A stretch of DNA of 6,850 bases from JBEKYH01 sp049511115. Its GTDB lineage: Bacteria; Planctomycetota; Phycisphaerae; Tepidisphaerales; Tepidisphaeraceae. The position numbers and the translations under genes are program-made. This document shows, piece by piece, positions 1 through 6,717 of the stretch. Position 1 is the first letter of the stretch, and every line of letters begins with the position of its first letter. The notes below the pieces were generated by a model. That model ran no database searches. It worked only from the letters and a program-made list of their open reading frames with translations, and had not been told where the DNA came from. The stretch is from NCBI GenBank assembly GCA_049511115.1, contig JBEKYH010000284.1, forward strand, positions 1 through 6,850, in the 5' to 3' direction.

Positions 1-18
1 ACAGTGCTTCGGAACCAT

Positions 19-73
19 GTAGGGCGGGCTTCAGCCCGCCATCGCGTTAACCCCGGGCTGAAGCCCGTCCTAC
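19..73. repeat. 55-bp imperfect palindrome made of two facing REP-like hairpin units
   Basis: The left arm (19-38) and the reverse complement of the right arm (54-73) agree at 19 of 20 bases; both begin GTAGG and contain CGGGCTTCAGCCCG. Each arm is itself a short palindrome (CGGGCT, two bases, AGCCCG), so the whole can fold either as one long hairpin or as two small ones. This is the layout of REP/BIME-type intergenic elements. The left unit shares its GTAGGG head and hairpin plan with the repeats at 1421 and 6801. No adjacent coding sequence or transposase is visible. Its role (terminator of a gene to the left, mRNA-end stabiliser, or non-autonomous repeat) is not determined. Confidence 0.8.
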
Positions 74-96
74 TTTGTAGCGACTCCGCTCTCTTA

Positions 97-137
97 CCCC
101 CTCCCCCGGTATTTCCGGGGGAGGGCCGGGGTGGGGG
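97..137. repeat. GC hairpin, intergenic repeat-like
   Basis: CCCTCCCCCGG (99-109) pairs perfectly over 11 bp with CCGGGGGAGGG (115-125) around a five-base TATTT loop. A second G-rich segment (126-137, CCGGGGTGGGGG) could pair with the same left arm, giving two alternative folds. No T-tract follows on the + strand, so it is not a classic Rho-independent terminator. The C-rich arm, AT loop and G-rich tail resemble dispersed intergenic repeats common in GC-rich environmental genomes. That resemblance is from general memory and was not searched. Confidence 0.65.
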
Positions 138-179
138 CGCATTGCAATCCGCCGCCATCGCGCACTGTACCCTTCCCCA

Positions 180-211
180 CCCTTAATCCCTTAATCCCTT
201 GACCCCTTAAA
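180..211 (+). repeat. Four tandem 8-bp units
   Basis: Four contiguous octamers are in register: CCCTTAAT twice (180-187, 188-195), then CCCTTGAC (196-203) and CCCTTAAA (204-211). A decayed fifth unit beginning CCCA follows. The array lies in a non-coding stretch. The period is the same as in the degenerate array just downstream (276-307) and in the one near the right end of the window (6744-6773). Confidence 0.8.
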
Positions 212-223
212 CCCATTCCTCCC

Positions 224-315
224 CACTCGACACTTTCGTACCTCGCCGCCACCCTCACCCCTCCAACACGTCTTTTCACTTTGTTACCCCCTCACCTTGT
301 CACATTGTCGTCCTC
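224..315 (+). repeat. Degenerate octamer array in a C/T-rich tract
   Basis: The clearest part is 276-307: TCACTTTG (276-283), a diverged unit (284-291), TCACCTTG (292-299) and TCACATTG (300-307), all in 8-bp register. Related words occur before it (CACTTTCG at 231-238, TCACCCCT at 255-262) but in shifted phase, as expected of a decayed array. The strand is strongly C/T-biased. Short open frames here have no recognisable domain, so I treat the tract as non-coding spacer ahead of the kinase gene. Confidence 0.6.
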
Positions 316-390
316 GACCCTCCCCCTCGCGCAACGAGCGCGAACGCGCGTGCGAACACCTATGTCGCTTGGTACATTCGCCGGCGTTCC

Positions 391-1395
391 ATGTCCCAAC
401 CACCCCCCAACCCCATCCTCCACGTCCTCGGCAATTCCGTGGTCGATATGTTCATGCTCGGCATTACCTCCTTCCCCGCCCAGGACGGCGCGCGGGCCGA
501 GGTTGGCGGCGTCGATTCCCAACCCGGCGGAAATGGCTTGAACGTCGCCCTCGCGGCCGCGCAATCCACCGCGACGGAAGTTCACCTCCTTACCGCCATC
601 GGCGACGATGAGCGCGGGAAATTGTTGCGTTCAGCCTGCTCGCGCCAAATGCCCGGAACCATTGAACTCATCAGCGCCGCACGGCGCGGCGATCAGACCG
701 GCCTTTCCGTTGTCGCGGTCCAGCACGCCCAGCCGCGGTTTCTCGTTTATCCCGGCTGCAGCGACCGGATTGGCGCGGCATTTTTACGCTCGCATCTAAA
801 TGAATTGGCCGCCGCCCAATGCCTCCACCTCTGCGGCATCGGCTTGCTGCCCGGGTTGCAACTGAACGCGCTGGTGAAATTCCTGCATGAATTGCGCCAA
901 ATCGCACCAAGGATTCTGATCGTGCTTGACGTGAATCTAATGGCCGGCGCGCGCAATACGGGCGTTCCCCTCTGGCGGCGGATTCAACCGTTGCTTCGCC
1001 AAGTTGATTTCTTCGTGCCTAATAATGCCGAGGCGATTGCGTATAGCGGCCTCAGTTCGCGGTCCGGCAATGGATTCAGCGCAGAATTGTTGCGCGCCGC
1101 CGCCGCGCTGCTCAATAACTCGGTTCGCGTCGCGACAATCATCACGCGCGGGCCCCTGGGAGTTCTGCTCTGCGAGCGCGGAAAACCCCCCGTGTCAGTT
1201 CCCGCGATAAAAGTCCCGCCCCGAAAAATCGTCGACACCGTCGGCGCCGGCGACGCCTGGGCCGCCGGCTTTCTGTGCGGCCTGATCCGCAACCTCGATC
1301 TCCCCGACTGCTGCCGGCGCGGCAACGAACTGGCCGCCATGTCCATCCAATCGCGCGGGGGAACTTCCGGAATCCATCCCATGAATCCGATCTAA
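391..1395 (+). CDS. PfkB-family carbohydrate kinase
   Basis: This is a cytoplasmic ATP-dependent sugar kinase of the ribokinase/PfkB superfamily, 334 residues, a normal length for the family. The opening strand VLGNSVVDMFM (12-22) is followed by the family's first signature around G46-G47-N48-G-x-N51-V-A. The LDVN segment (D180, N182) and NNAEA (N211-E214) fit the usual mid-domain motifs, and TRGPLG (252-257) contributes to the nucleotide site. The second signature DTVGAGD (282-288) supplies the anion hole and the probable catalytic base D288. There is no signal peptide. The ATG at 391 lacks a clear Shine-Dalgarno sequence. It is kept because the first conserved strand begins about nine residues later and I found no in-frame ATG, GTG or TTG in the codons I read back to about 334. 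The substrate cannot be told: ribose, fructose, 2-keto-3-deoxygluconate and nucleosides are all possible. The gene converges on the hydrolase operon, so co-regulation is not implied. Confidence 0.93.
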   Translation: MSQPPPNPILHVLGNSVVDMFMLGITSFPAQDGARAEVGGVDSQPGGNGLNVALAAAQSTATEVHLLTAIGDDERGKLLRSACSRQMPGTIELISAARRGDQTGLSVVAVQHAQPRFLVYPGCSDRIGAAFLRSHLNELAAAQCLHLCGIGLLPGLQLNALVKFLHELRQIAPRILIVLDVNLMAGARNTGVPLWRRIQPLLRQVDFFVPNNAEAIAYSGLSSRSGNGFSAELLRAAAALLNNSVRVATIITRGPLGVLLCERGKPPVSVPAIKVPPRKIVDTVGAGDAWAAGFLCGLIRNLDLPDCCRRGNELAAMSIQSRGGTSGIHPMNPI

Positions 1396-1524
1396 CCGCC
1401 GCGAAGACGCAGAGCTAAGTGTAGGGTGGGCATCGCCCACCGCTTGGTACAAAATGATCGGCAATGCCGCTAATGCCCACCTACGAAATTCCTGCGGCTC
1501 TGCGACCTCTGCGCCTCCGCGGTT
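1394..1524. repeat. Nested inverted repeats between convergent genes (possible bidirectional terminator)
   Basis: The outer arms are 1394-1414 (AACCGC...GCAGAG) and 1507-1524 (CTCTGC...GCGGTT). They are complementary at about 16 of 18 positions once three extra bases in the left arm are allowed for. Inside them, 1421-1433 (GTAGGGTGGGCAT) pairs with 1473-1484 (ATGCCCACCTAC) with one bulged G. Innermost is a 7-bp hairpin, GGTGGGC (1425-1431) and GCCCACC (1435-1441). The left outer arm overlaps the kinase stop codon (1393-1395), and the - strand hydrolase stop codon lies 18 bases beyond the right arm. The position between two convergent genes fits a shared transcription end or an mRNA 3'-end stabiliser. 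There is no convincing U-tract, so a factor-independent terminator is unproven. Confidence 0.65.
1421..1445 (+). repeat. 25-bp dispersed hairpin repeat, copy 1
   Basis: This is identical over 25 bases to 6801-6825, in the same orientation. It begins GTAGGG, contains the hairpin GGTGGGC, ATC, GCCCACC and ends GCTT. Identity stops on both sides (bases 1420 and 1446 differ from 6800 and 6826). It is a structural relative of the unit at 19-40. The two exact copies bracket the hydrolase operon. Confidence 0.85.
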
Positions 1525-1542
1525 CAATCGTTTTTCCCGCGG

Positions 1543-4221
1543 CTACTGGACATTCCACCCATCCATAAACACCTTCGGCTCATCCCCATGCAAATCCTTC
1601 CTGGCCGCCTCAATGGTGATCGTCTTGCTTTCCCCCGGCAGGAGCGAGACATAATTGTCGCTGTAATACACAGGCAGCACGCGCTCACCGCTACCCGCCC
1701 GGCGCAGTTGTAGATGAGCCATCAACGCGATGTTCGCCCCCGTGTTGGCCAGCGTCGCGTCGAGCAGGCATTTGTCGCCAGCGTCACGGCGCACGACAGT
1801 CATTGACACCGCCGCCGTCGGCATCGTCTGCAAATCGCGGAAATCCTCCTCGGGGATCGGTGGCGGGCGATTCGCCGTTCGCGTCGTGGCCCGCGTTGGC
1901 GTTGAAGTCGGCGCCGGTGTCGGATACGTCTTCAACGTCCGCCAATAGAAATTATCCGAGACTACTTTTCCCGCGGCATCTCGCAACTCCAGCTTGATAA
2001 AGTGCACCGGCGACAATCCCGTTGGCCATTCGATCACGCCCAGGTCCGTCGCCGCGCTCGGCGCCGCCGTCGCGGGCAATTCCCGCTCCATCGCCTTTGT
2101 CCCATCCAGATTAAATACCGCGATGCGCGCCGACAGGTCGCTCTGTGCCGCCGGCTGGTCGTTAATCACCATCACATGAAAGTCGCTCTGGTTCATTTGG
2201 ATATGCAGCGGCTCGCATGCCTTTTCGACGGCGAAGAGAGACGAGTTGGGTTCCAGGTCATGGCTATAAAGCTGCCACACCATGCTGGGTTGCGCCGGGT
2301 TGCTCATCCAGGTCAGCACGCCGGTGACGGGATGGAAAAGTTTGGCGAATCGCCCTTCGTACATGGCCCGGAACGCTTCGTAGTTTGCCAACTGGCTCTT
2401 GCGAACAAAGTCGGCGAGGTTCGTGACCGGGCCATATCGCCGGTTGATTGTGTCGGAATACGCCGGCACGCCGCGACCCTCCTGCGCGCCGCGGCACAGG
2501 TCATGCTCGGCCCATGCGTCGTTGATCGTGTCCCAGTCTTTTTCCGGCAGCATCGCCTGCACCGCCTGCAACGTGGGGATCGAGACGCTGCCGATCTCGG
2601 TCTTGAACGCCTCGGTGGCGGGAAACGTGTAAAACGCCCGCGGCGCCCGCCACGAATACGGCCCGCCCGAACGCACGCCGCGACCGTCGTTTGAGTTTTT
2701 CTGGTACAGCCGCTGCGGCTCTAGCTCGCTCATGATCTTCTGAATTCCCGCGTCAATCCTCGCCGGCGGATTGCCCTCATTGCGCGCGCACCACAGCGCG
2801 ATGCACGGATGATTGCGAAAGCGCAGTACCTTCTCCCGCACGTTGGCCAGATACAAATCCGCATCGGTCGGATTCGGCCCGTCGCTGGGGTTGGGCTGGA
2901 AAAACTCATCCCAGACCAGAATGCCGTACCGATCGCACAAATCGTAAAAATCCTCGCTGGTGCTTTGCCCAACCCAATTGCGGATCATGTTGTAATTGGC
3001 AAGCTGATGCATGCGAATCTGCGCCTCAAGCCGCTCGCGCGGGCTGCGCTTCATCGCCTCATCCATGCCCCAGTCTCCGCCCTTGCAGATGATCGGGACG
3101 CCGTTGACGGACAGAGTGAGGTTGGGCGAATCCGAGACGTGATAGGTCATGGTGCGGATGCCAAAGGTAATGTCGTGCGCGTCGGATACGGCGCCTCCCT
3201 GCGTGAACTCCAGATGCAGCGAATAGAGCTCGGGTTTCCCAAACCCATTCGGCCACCACAGTCGCGGGTTTTGGATGTGCAGGCTGGGAGTATCCAACGC
3301 CGTAAACCGGATCAGCTTCGATTCGCCCGCGGCGAGGGAAACATTCGCGCTAAAAGTTCGCCCCTCGATTTGCCCCGAAAGTACGCCGCTTTGGGCAGAG
3401 TCCGTGACATTCCGCACCGTCGCAACGATCGTCAAATCCGCCGAATCGACGCGCGGCAGCGGCAGCGTCGAAGTGACCAGCGGATTCTCCACGACCACGC
3501 CGCCGGTGCAATTGAGCCACACCTTTTGCCACAGCCCCACGTTCCGGTCGCGGATGGTGGGGATCCAATCCCACCCGATGCTGCACAGAAACGTCGGCCC
3601 GTCCTGAGCGAGAATGCCGCCATTGGGACCCGTGCCGGCCGCCTGAGTCTTTTCGTGCGTGTCGCCCGGATTGGGAGGCGGAAGGATTTCAATCGCCAGC
3701 CCCGCTGGATCGTTCCCGCGCAGGAATGGCGTGATGTCAAAAGTCCCGCGCGCAAACGCCCCTTTCACCTGCCCAACTTGATTGCCATTCACCCAGACGC
3801 TGGCAATGTAATTGATCCCCTCAAGGTGCAGCCACACATGTTCACCGTTCCCGTGCGGTGGGGGGGTGAACTGGGTGCGATACCAGTAAGTAGCCCGCGC
3901 CAGACTTTCGGGAATTTTGTCCGGCCGATTGTTTTCGCCGTACAACGGCTCGGGATAAACCCCGTCATTGACGAGACTGGTCAGCACGGTGCCCGGAACA
4001 GTTGCCTTGTACCAACTCTCCGGCATGTAATTCGGCTTTGAAATATCAGGACCGTCGCCTTGAACCTTCGCCGCGTCCTGCAGCACCCAACCGTCACTTA
4101 ACGTTACACCATTCGTCATCGATTCATCCTTCCAACCGGCGCACCCGACAAGGTGAGCCATGGCTAACGACAGCAGGAGAATTGCCAATCCTCGCCGCGC
4201 CCAATCGCGTGGAGCATTCAT
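1543..4221 (-). CDS. Family 2 glycoside hydrolase, lipoprotein (beta-mannosidase / exo-beta-glucosaminidase-like)
   Basis: An 892-residue retaining beta-glycosidase predicted to be lipid-anchored outside the cytoplasm. The first 27 residues form a lipoprotein signal: R9-R10, a hydrophobic core, and lipobox L24-V-G-C27. A sugar-binding jelly-roll (about 40-215) and an Ig-like domain (about 220-330) precede a TIM barrel. In the barrel, RNE carries the expected acid/base E482 and FKTEIGS the expected nucleophile E542; WMSNPAQPS (from W638) is typical of the subfamily. Ig-like domains follow, including a C-terminal one (about 800-892) with YYSDNY and LLPGESKTI, as in CsxA-type exo-beta-glucosaminidases. 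A Pro/Thr-rich linker lies around 765-790. NE rather than the SDE reported for true exo-glucosaminidases leaves mannosidase or endo-mannosidase activity equally likely. An ATG at 4275 would add 18 residues but overlaps the upstream gene and lacks a ribosome site. The 4221 ATG has GAGG nine bases upstream and places the lipobox normally. The gene lies 31 bases after its operon partner. Confidence 0.9.
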   Translation of the reverse strand: MNAPRDWARRGLAILLLSLAMAHLVGCAGWKDESMTNGVTLSDGWVLQDAAKVQGDGPDISKPNYMPESWYKATVPGTVLTSLVNDGVYPEPLYGENNRPDKIPESLARATYWYRTQFTPPPHGNGEHVWLHLEGINYIASVWVNGNQVGQVKGAFARGTFDITPFLRGNDPAGLAIEILPPPNPGDTHEKTQAAGTGPNGGILAQDGPTFLCSIGWDWIPTIRDRNVGLWQKVWLNCTGGVVVENPLVTSTLPLPRVDSADLTIVATVRNVTDSAQSGVLSGQIEGRTFSANVSLAAGESKLIRFTALDTPSLHIQNPRLWWPNGFGKPELYSLHLEFTQGGAVSDAHDITFGIRTMTYHVSDSPNLTLSVNGVPIICKGGDWGMDEAMKRSPRERLEAQIRMHQLANYNMIRNWVGQSTSEDFYDLCDRYGILVWDEFFQPNPSDGPNPTDADLYLANVREKVLRFRNHPCIALWCARNEGNPPARIDAGIQKIMSELEPQRLYQKNSNDGRGVRSGGPYSWRAPRAFYTFPATEAFKTEIGSVSIPTLQAVQAMLPEKDWDTINDAWAEHDLCRGAQEGRGVPAYSDTINRRYGPVTNLADFVRKSQLANYEAFRAMYEGRFAKLFHPVTGVLTWMSNPAQPSMVWQLYSHDLEPNSSLFAVEKACEPLHIQMNQSDFHVMVINDQPAAQSDLSARIAVFNLDGTKAMERELPATAAPSAATDLGVIEWPTGLSPVHFIKLELRDAAGKVVSDNFYWRTLKTYPTPAPTSTPTRATTRTANRPPPIPEEDFRDLQTMPTAAVSMTVVRRDAGDKCLLDATLANTGANIALMAHLQLRRAGSGERVLPVYYSDNYVSLLPGESKTITIEAARKDLHGDEPKVFMDGWNVQ

Positions 4222-4230
4222 TTGTGGAAT

Positions 4231-4234
4231 CCTC
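4231..4234 (-). promoter_or_regulatory. Ribosome-binding site deciding the start of the family 2 hydrolase
   Basis: On the - strand GAGG (4234-4231) lies nine bases before the ATG at 4221-4219, inside the 31-base gap between the two operon genes. The competing ATG at 4275 has no comparable purine motif upstream. This supports the shorter protein with a proper lipoprotein signal. Confidence 0.65.
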
Positions 4235-4252
4235 GTTTCCCTTTTTATCCGC

Positions 4253-6634
4253 CTATTCCAAAACCACCACCTCATGATCCAGCACCGACTTCAATTCAAA
4301 ACTCGCCCACCCTCCATCTACGGCAACGGAAATCGGTCCCCCCGCTTCGGCCACCAGCGCCCGGCCGGATTTGATTCCCGCCTCCCGGTCAATTTTCACT
4401 TTCACATACAGCGGCCCGATGGGAATCAACTCCTCCATCGGCGCCCGCCACGTTCCGGCGCTGGTGAGATTCACGACGTGCAAAATCAATCGTCCTGGCT
4501 GATGGTACAACTCGCAGTTCACCAGCCCTGGTCCGTCAACCTGAACCGGCAGGCTCTCCCCCGCCGCCCAGCGAACGATATTTCCCAGCAGATTCCCGTG
4601 ATCAGGCAGATTATCGATCGCATAACGCCGGTCAATGTCCGCCGCCAGATACGCAACGCGCCCTGCCGCCGATTCATTGACCACCAGCGCCGGGATGTTG
4701 GTGCGCTCGGTGTGCATGTACGCAATCTCCGGCGGAGTGGACGGCATCTCCGGGATAAACGTAATGAGCGTCTGTGCCGCCGCGGCCACCGTCAGCGCGC
4801 TCAGCGTGCCGCCATAGGGGAGGATGTCGGTGGCATCGAACCCCGCCAGCGTCGCGTGCCGAAAATCGCCAATGGCAGGCGGCTGCGCATTGGGCAGCTT
4901 GGGCCCATATGCCGCCGCCGCGATTTCGGGCGTTAATCGCAAATACGTATGCCGCGCCGGCGCGCCACCAACGCCAGCACCGCCAGCCGCCGCCGCGCGC
5001 AAACCTCTGCCGCCGCCCGCGGTGGGCGTCGCGTGTCCGCCGCTCACGCCGAGCAAATCCGCCAGCGCAAAGTCCGCTCGCGCATCGCCCCATTCGTTGT
5101 ACAAGCTCGTTTGCCCGCTCGCGACCAGCGCACCTCCGCGATTGACGAAGCGCCGGATCGCGTCAATCTGCGCATCCGACATCGCCCCTAAATTGGCCAG
5201 GATCAAAACCGAAAACTGCGCGCCGATGGAATCAACTTGGTCAATGTGCACCGGCAGATAAGGAATCCGCCCCCGCACCATGGCCTGCGCGAAACCTTTC
5301 CACGGCTGATCCACCAGATCGTCCGCGTTATCGCGCCCAAAGTAATCGACGTTGCGCTGCGACCAGACAATGCCCACGCTCGCGACCGGCTGGCGATTAA
5401 AAAGGTATTGCTCATTCGTCTTATGCCACGTCATCACCGGTTCGGCCGTCTGGTAAATGCGCCGGTCTTCATCGAACGCTCCCACGTGATGCCACCACGG
5501 CGATATCCCCCCCGCGATTCCCGCCGCCATCCACATCCGCGCTTCCGCCGGCGGCTTGGTCGAAAGCCGAAACTGCGGCCGCCCGTGCTGGTACATGGCC
5601 ATGCTCTCGGGGACTAACTTGTCCCAGCCGAGGATTCCGTGAATCAGTTTTCCCGCCTCTGCGTTCTCATGAAATTCGCTCATCGGGCTGCGCGATTGAT
5701 TGTCTAGCAGCACCAGTTCCGACCGATCGCAAATCTCCTTCCAGTCACGAAAACTCGATGCCTGCCCGCTCACTCCCGCCCCGTTCATCCCGATCCACAG
5801 GCAGTCAGCGCCACCCGCGCCGCGCGTCACCTTATTATTATTGTCCCAAAGCTCCGTGCGCCGTGCATAGCTCCATTGAATCCACTGGCGATACGCCGCA
5901 CTGTTCCAGTCCCGTGCCTGCGGCAGATTCTGGCCGGTCTTGTCCTTAAAACTCTTGGCGCAATTCTGGCAATAACAAATGCTCGTTCGATCCATCCCGT
6001 GCCAGATATTGTCGGCAAACCCCTGCGGGCTGGATCGCGTAATGATCTCGCGCATGATCGACGGCAGGTATTCATCGTAATACGCGCTATTGACGCACGA
6101 GAGATAAAGCCCGTCCGTGCGATAAGGCTGCCCCGTCGCGTCGACGCAGAACCAATCGGGATGCGCCTGATACAGCGGCTCGTGCACCTTGCTGGAATCC
6201 ATCCGTGCCAGAACGGCCAGTCCGTCATCATGGGCCGCCTTGGCCAGTTCCCCATACAAATCGCGCCCGCCCAATTGCGGCGGCTGATAGTGCAGCGGAA
6301 TCGCGCTAGGGTAATAAGCGAATATCCCCCCCGCATTGATAATGACCCCCTGCACCTCGGTGCGCTTCCAGTACTCGCGCCACCACGGAATGTCATAGCG
6401 GATGGCGTCGATCTCCGTGATGTTCGTCTGTCCCCACCGATGCGTCCGGCGATACCACGGGACCGCGGCCGGATTAGTGCTCGGCGCCGCCCCGGCGGCG
6501 GATGCTGGCGCGGTTGTGGTTTGCGCCTGAAGCGCCTGCGACGCGAGGCCGGCGGCAACCGTTGTCACCACAGCCATTTGTTTCAGGAAATCACGGCGTG
6601 AGGGAGTCGGTTGAGAGGAGAGGGGATCAGCCAT
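4253..6634 (-). CDS. Tat-exported GHL6/GH42-like glycosidase-type protein with trimerisation domain
   Basis: A 793-residue protein predicted to be exported folded by the twin-arginine route: SRRDFLK (12-18) matches the Tat consensus, followed by a hydrophobic stretch and likely cleavage near residue 37. Residues about 55-400 look like the TIM-barrel 'hypothetical glycosyl hydrolase 6' group. They include GVIINAGGIFAYYPS, a FADN segment with D208, the cysteine cluster C220-Y-C222-Q-N-C225 ahead of a TGQNLP turn, and EARMWMAAGIAGG near the barrel end. From about 410 to 530 the sequence fits the GH42 trimerisation domain, an amidotransferase-like fold (SVGIVWS, FVNRGGALVASGQTSLYNEWG). A Gly/Ala-rich insert (about 530-560) and a C-terminal beta domain (HVVNLT) follow. 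No catalytic glutamate pair can be assigned, so a glycosidase role is inferred. The start has GGAGG eight bases upstream. It is first in an operon with the family 2 hydrolase, suggesting a shared glycan substrate. It could also be a non-catalytic relative. Confidence 0.85.
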   Translation of the reverse strand: MADPLSSQPTPSRRDFLKQMAVVTTVAAGLASQALQAQTTTAPASAAGAAPSTNPAAVPWYRRTHRWGQTNITEIDAIRYDIPWWREYWKRTEVQGVIINAGGIFAYYPSAIPLHYQPPQLGGRDLYGELAKAAHDDGLAVLARMDSSKVHEPLYQAHPDWFCVDATGQPYRTDGLYLSCVNSAYYDEYLPSIMREIITRSSPQGFADNIWHGMDRTSICYCQNCAKSFKDKTGQNLPQARDWNSAAYRQWIQWSYARRTELWDNNNKVTRGAGGADCLWIGMNGAGVSGQASSFRDWKEICDRSELVLLDNQSRSPMSEFHENAEAGKLIHGILGWDKLVPESMAMYQHGRPQFRLSTKPPAEARMWMAAGIAGGISPWWHHVGAFDEDRRIYQTAEPVMTWHKTNEQYLFNRQPVASVGIVWSQRNVDYFGRDNADDLVDQPWKGFAQAMVRGRIPYLPVHIDQVDSIGAQFSVLILANLGAMSDAQIDAIRRFVNRGGALVASGQTSLYNEWGDARADFALADLLGVSGGHATPTAGGGRGLRAAAAGGAGVGGAPARHTYLRLTPEIAAAAYGPKLPNAQPPAIGDFRHATLAGFDATDILPYGGTLSALTVAAAAQTLITFIPEMPSTPPEIAYMHTERTNIPALVVNESAAGRVAYLAADIDRRYAIDNLPDHGNLLGNIVRWAAGESLPVQVDGPGLVNCELYHQPGRLILHVVNLTSAGTWRAPMEELIPIGPLYVKVKIDREAGIKSGRALVAEAGGPISVAVDGGWASFELKSVLDHEVVVLE

Positions 6635-6642
6635 TGTGCGTG

Positions 6643-6647
6643 CCTCC
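6643..6647 (-). promoter_or_regulatory. Strong ribosome-binding site of the operon's first gene
   Basis: GGAGG on the - strand lies eight bases before the ATG at 6634-6632, the optimal spacing. It fixes the start that gives a complete Tat signal. Its first two G bases also form the end of the inverted repeat at 6646-6654, so its accessibility may vary with mRNA folding. Confidence 0.8.
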
Positions 6648-6699
6648 GCGATGGGAACGACAGACCGTTAATTGGAGATGGCATTGGAAACCATCGCGG
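6646..6699 (-). promoter_or_regulatory. Possible leader hairpin masking the ribosome-binding site
   Basis: In the - strand transcript, CCGCGATGG (6699-6691) is perfectly complementary over 9 bp to CCATCGCGG (6654-6646), with a 36-base loop. The 3' arm takes in the first two bases of the GGAGG ribosome site. The GATGG part of the 5' arm can alternatively pair with the nearer CCATC (6681-6677), so two exclusive folds are possible. This is a structural prediction from complementarity only. A 9-bp match in a GC-rich leader can arise by chance. Confidence 0.35.
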
Positions 6700-6717
6700 G
6701 CGGGGGGGCAAGCCGGG

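Noticed and set aside
4..315. Short open frames in the left spacer on both strands
   Set aside because: They run through palindromes and tandem octamers, give low-complexity Pro/Arg/Gly-rich products, and lack ribosome sites.
19..315. CRISPR array
   Set aside because: The repeats are short palindromes and 8-bp tandems without regular unique spacers of 25-40 bp, and no cas gene is present.
2002..2694. A 230-codon + strand open frame
   Set aside because: It lies fully antisense to conserved hydrolase motifs (the nucleophile region and the WMSNPAQPS segment), and its translation is Arg/His-rich without a domain.
2809..4041. A 410-codon open frame on the + strand, antisense to the family 2 hydrolase
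   Set aside because: The opposite strand encodes a clear hydrolase with catalytic motifs across this stretch. The antisense product is Arg/Pro-rich, has no recognisable domain, and is the kind of open frame GC-rich genes produce by chance.
4222..4275. Longer start for the family 2 hydrolase at 4275
   Set aside because: It would overlap the end of the upstream gene by 23 bases, has no ribosome site, and puts a charged, Trp-rich extension ahead of an otherwise well-formed lipoprotein signal.
5876..6601. Overlapping 241- and 243-codon frames opposite to and out of frame with the Tat-exported protein
   Set aside because: Both are Arg/Pro-rich with no domain. The - strand frame from 6634 carries the Tat signal, ribosome site and family motifs.
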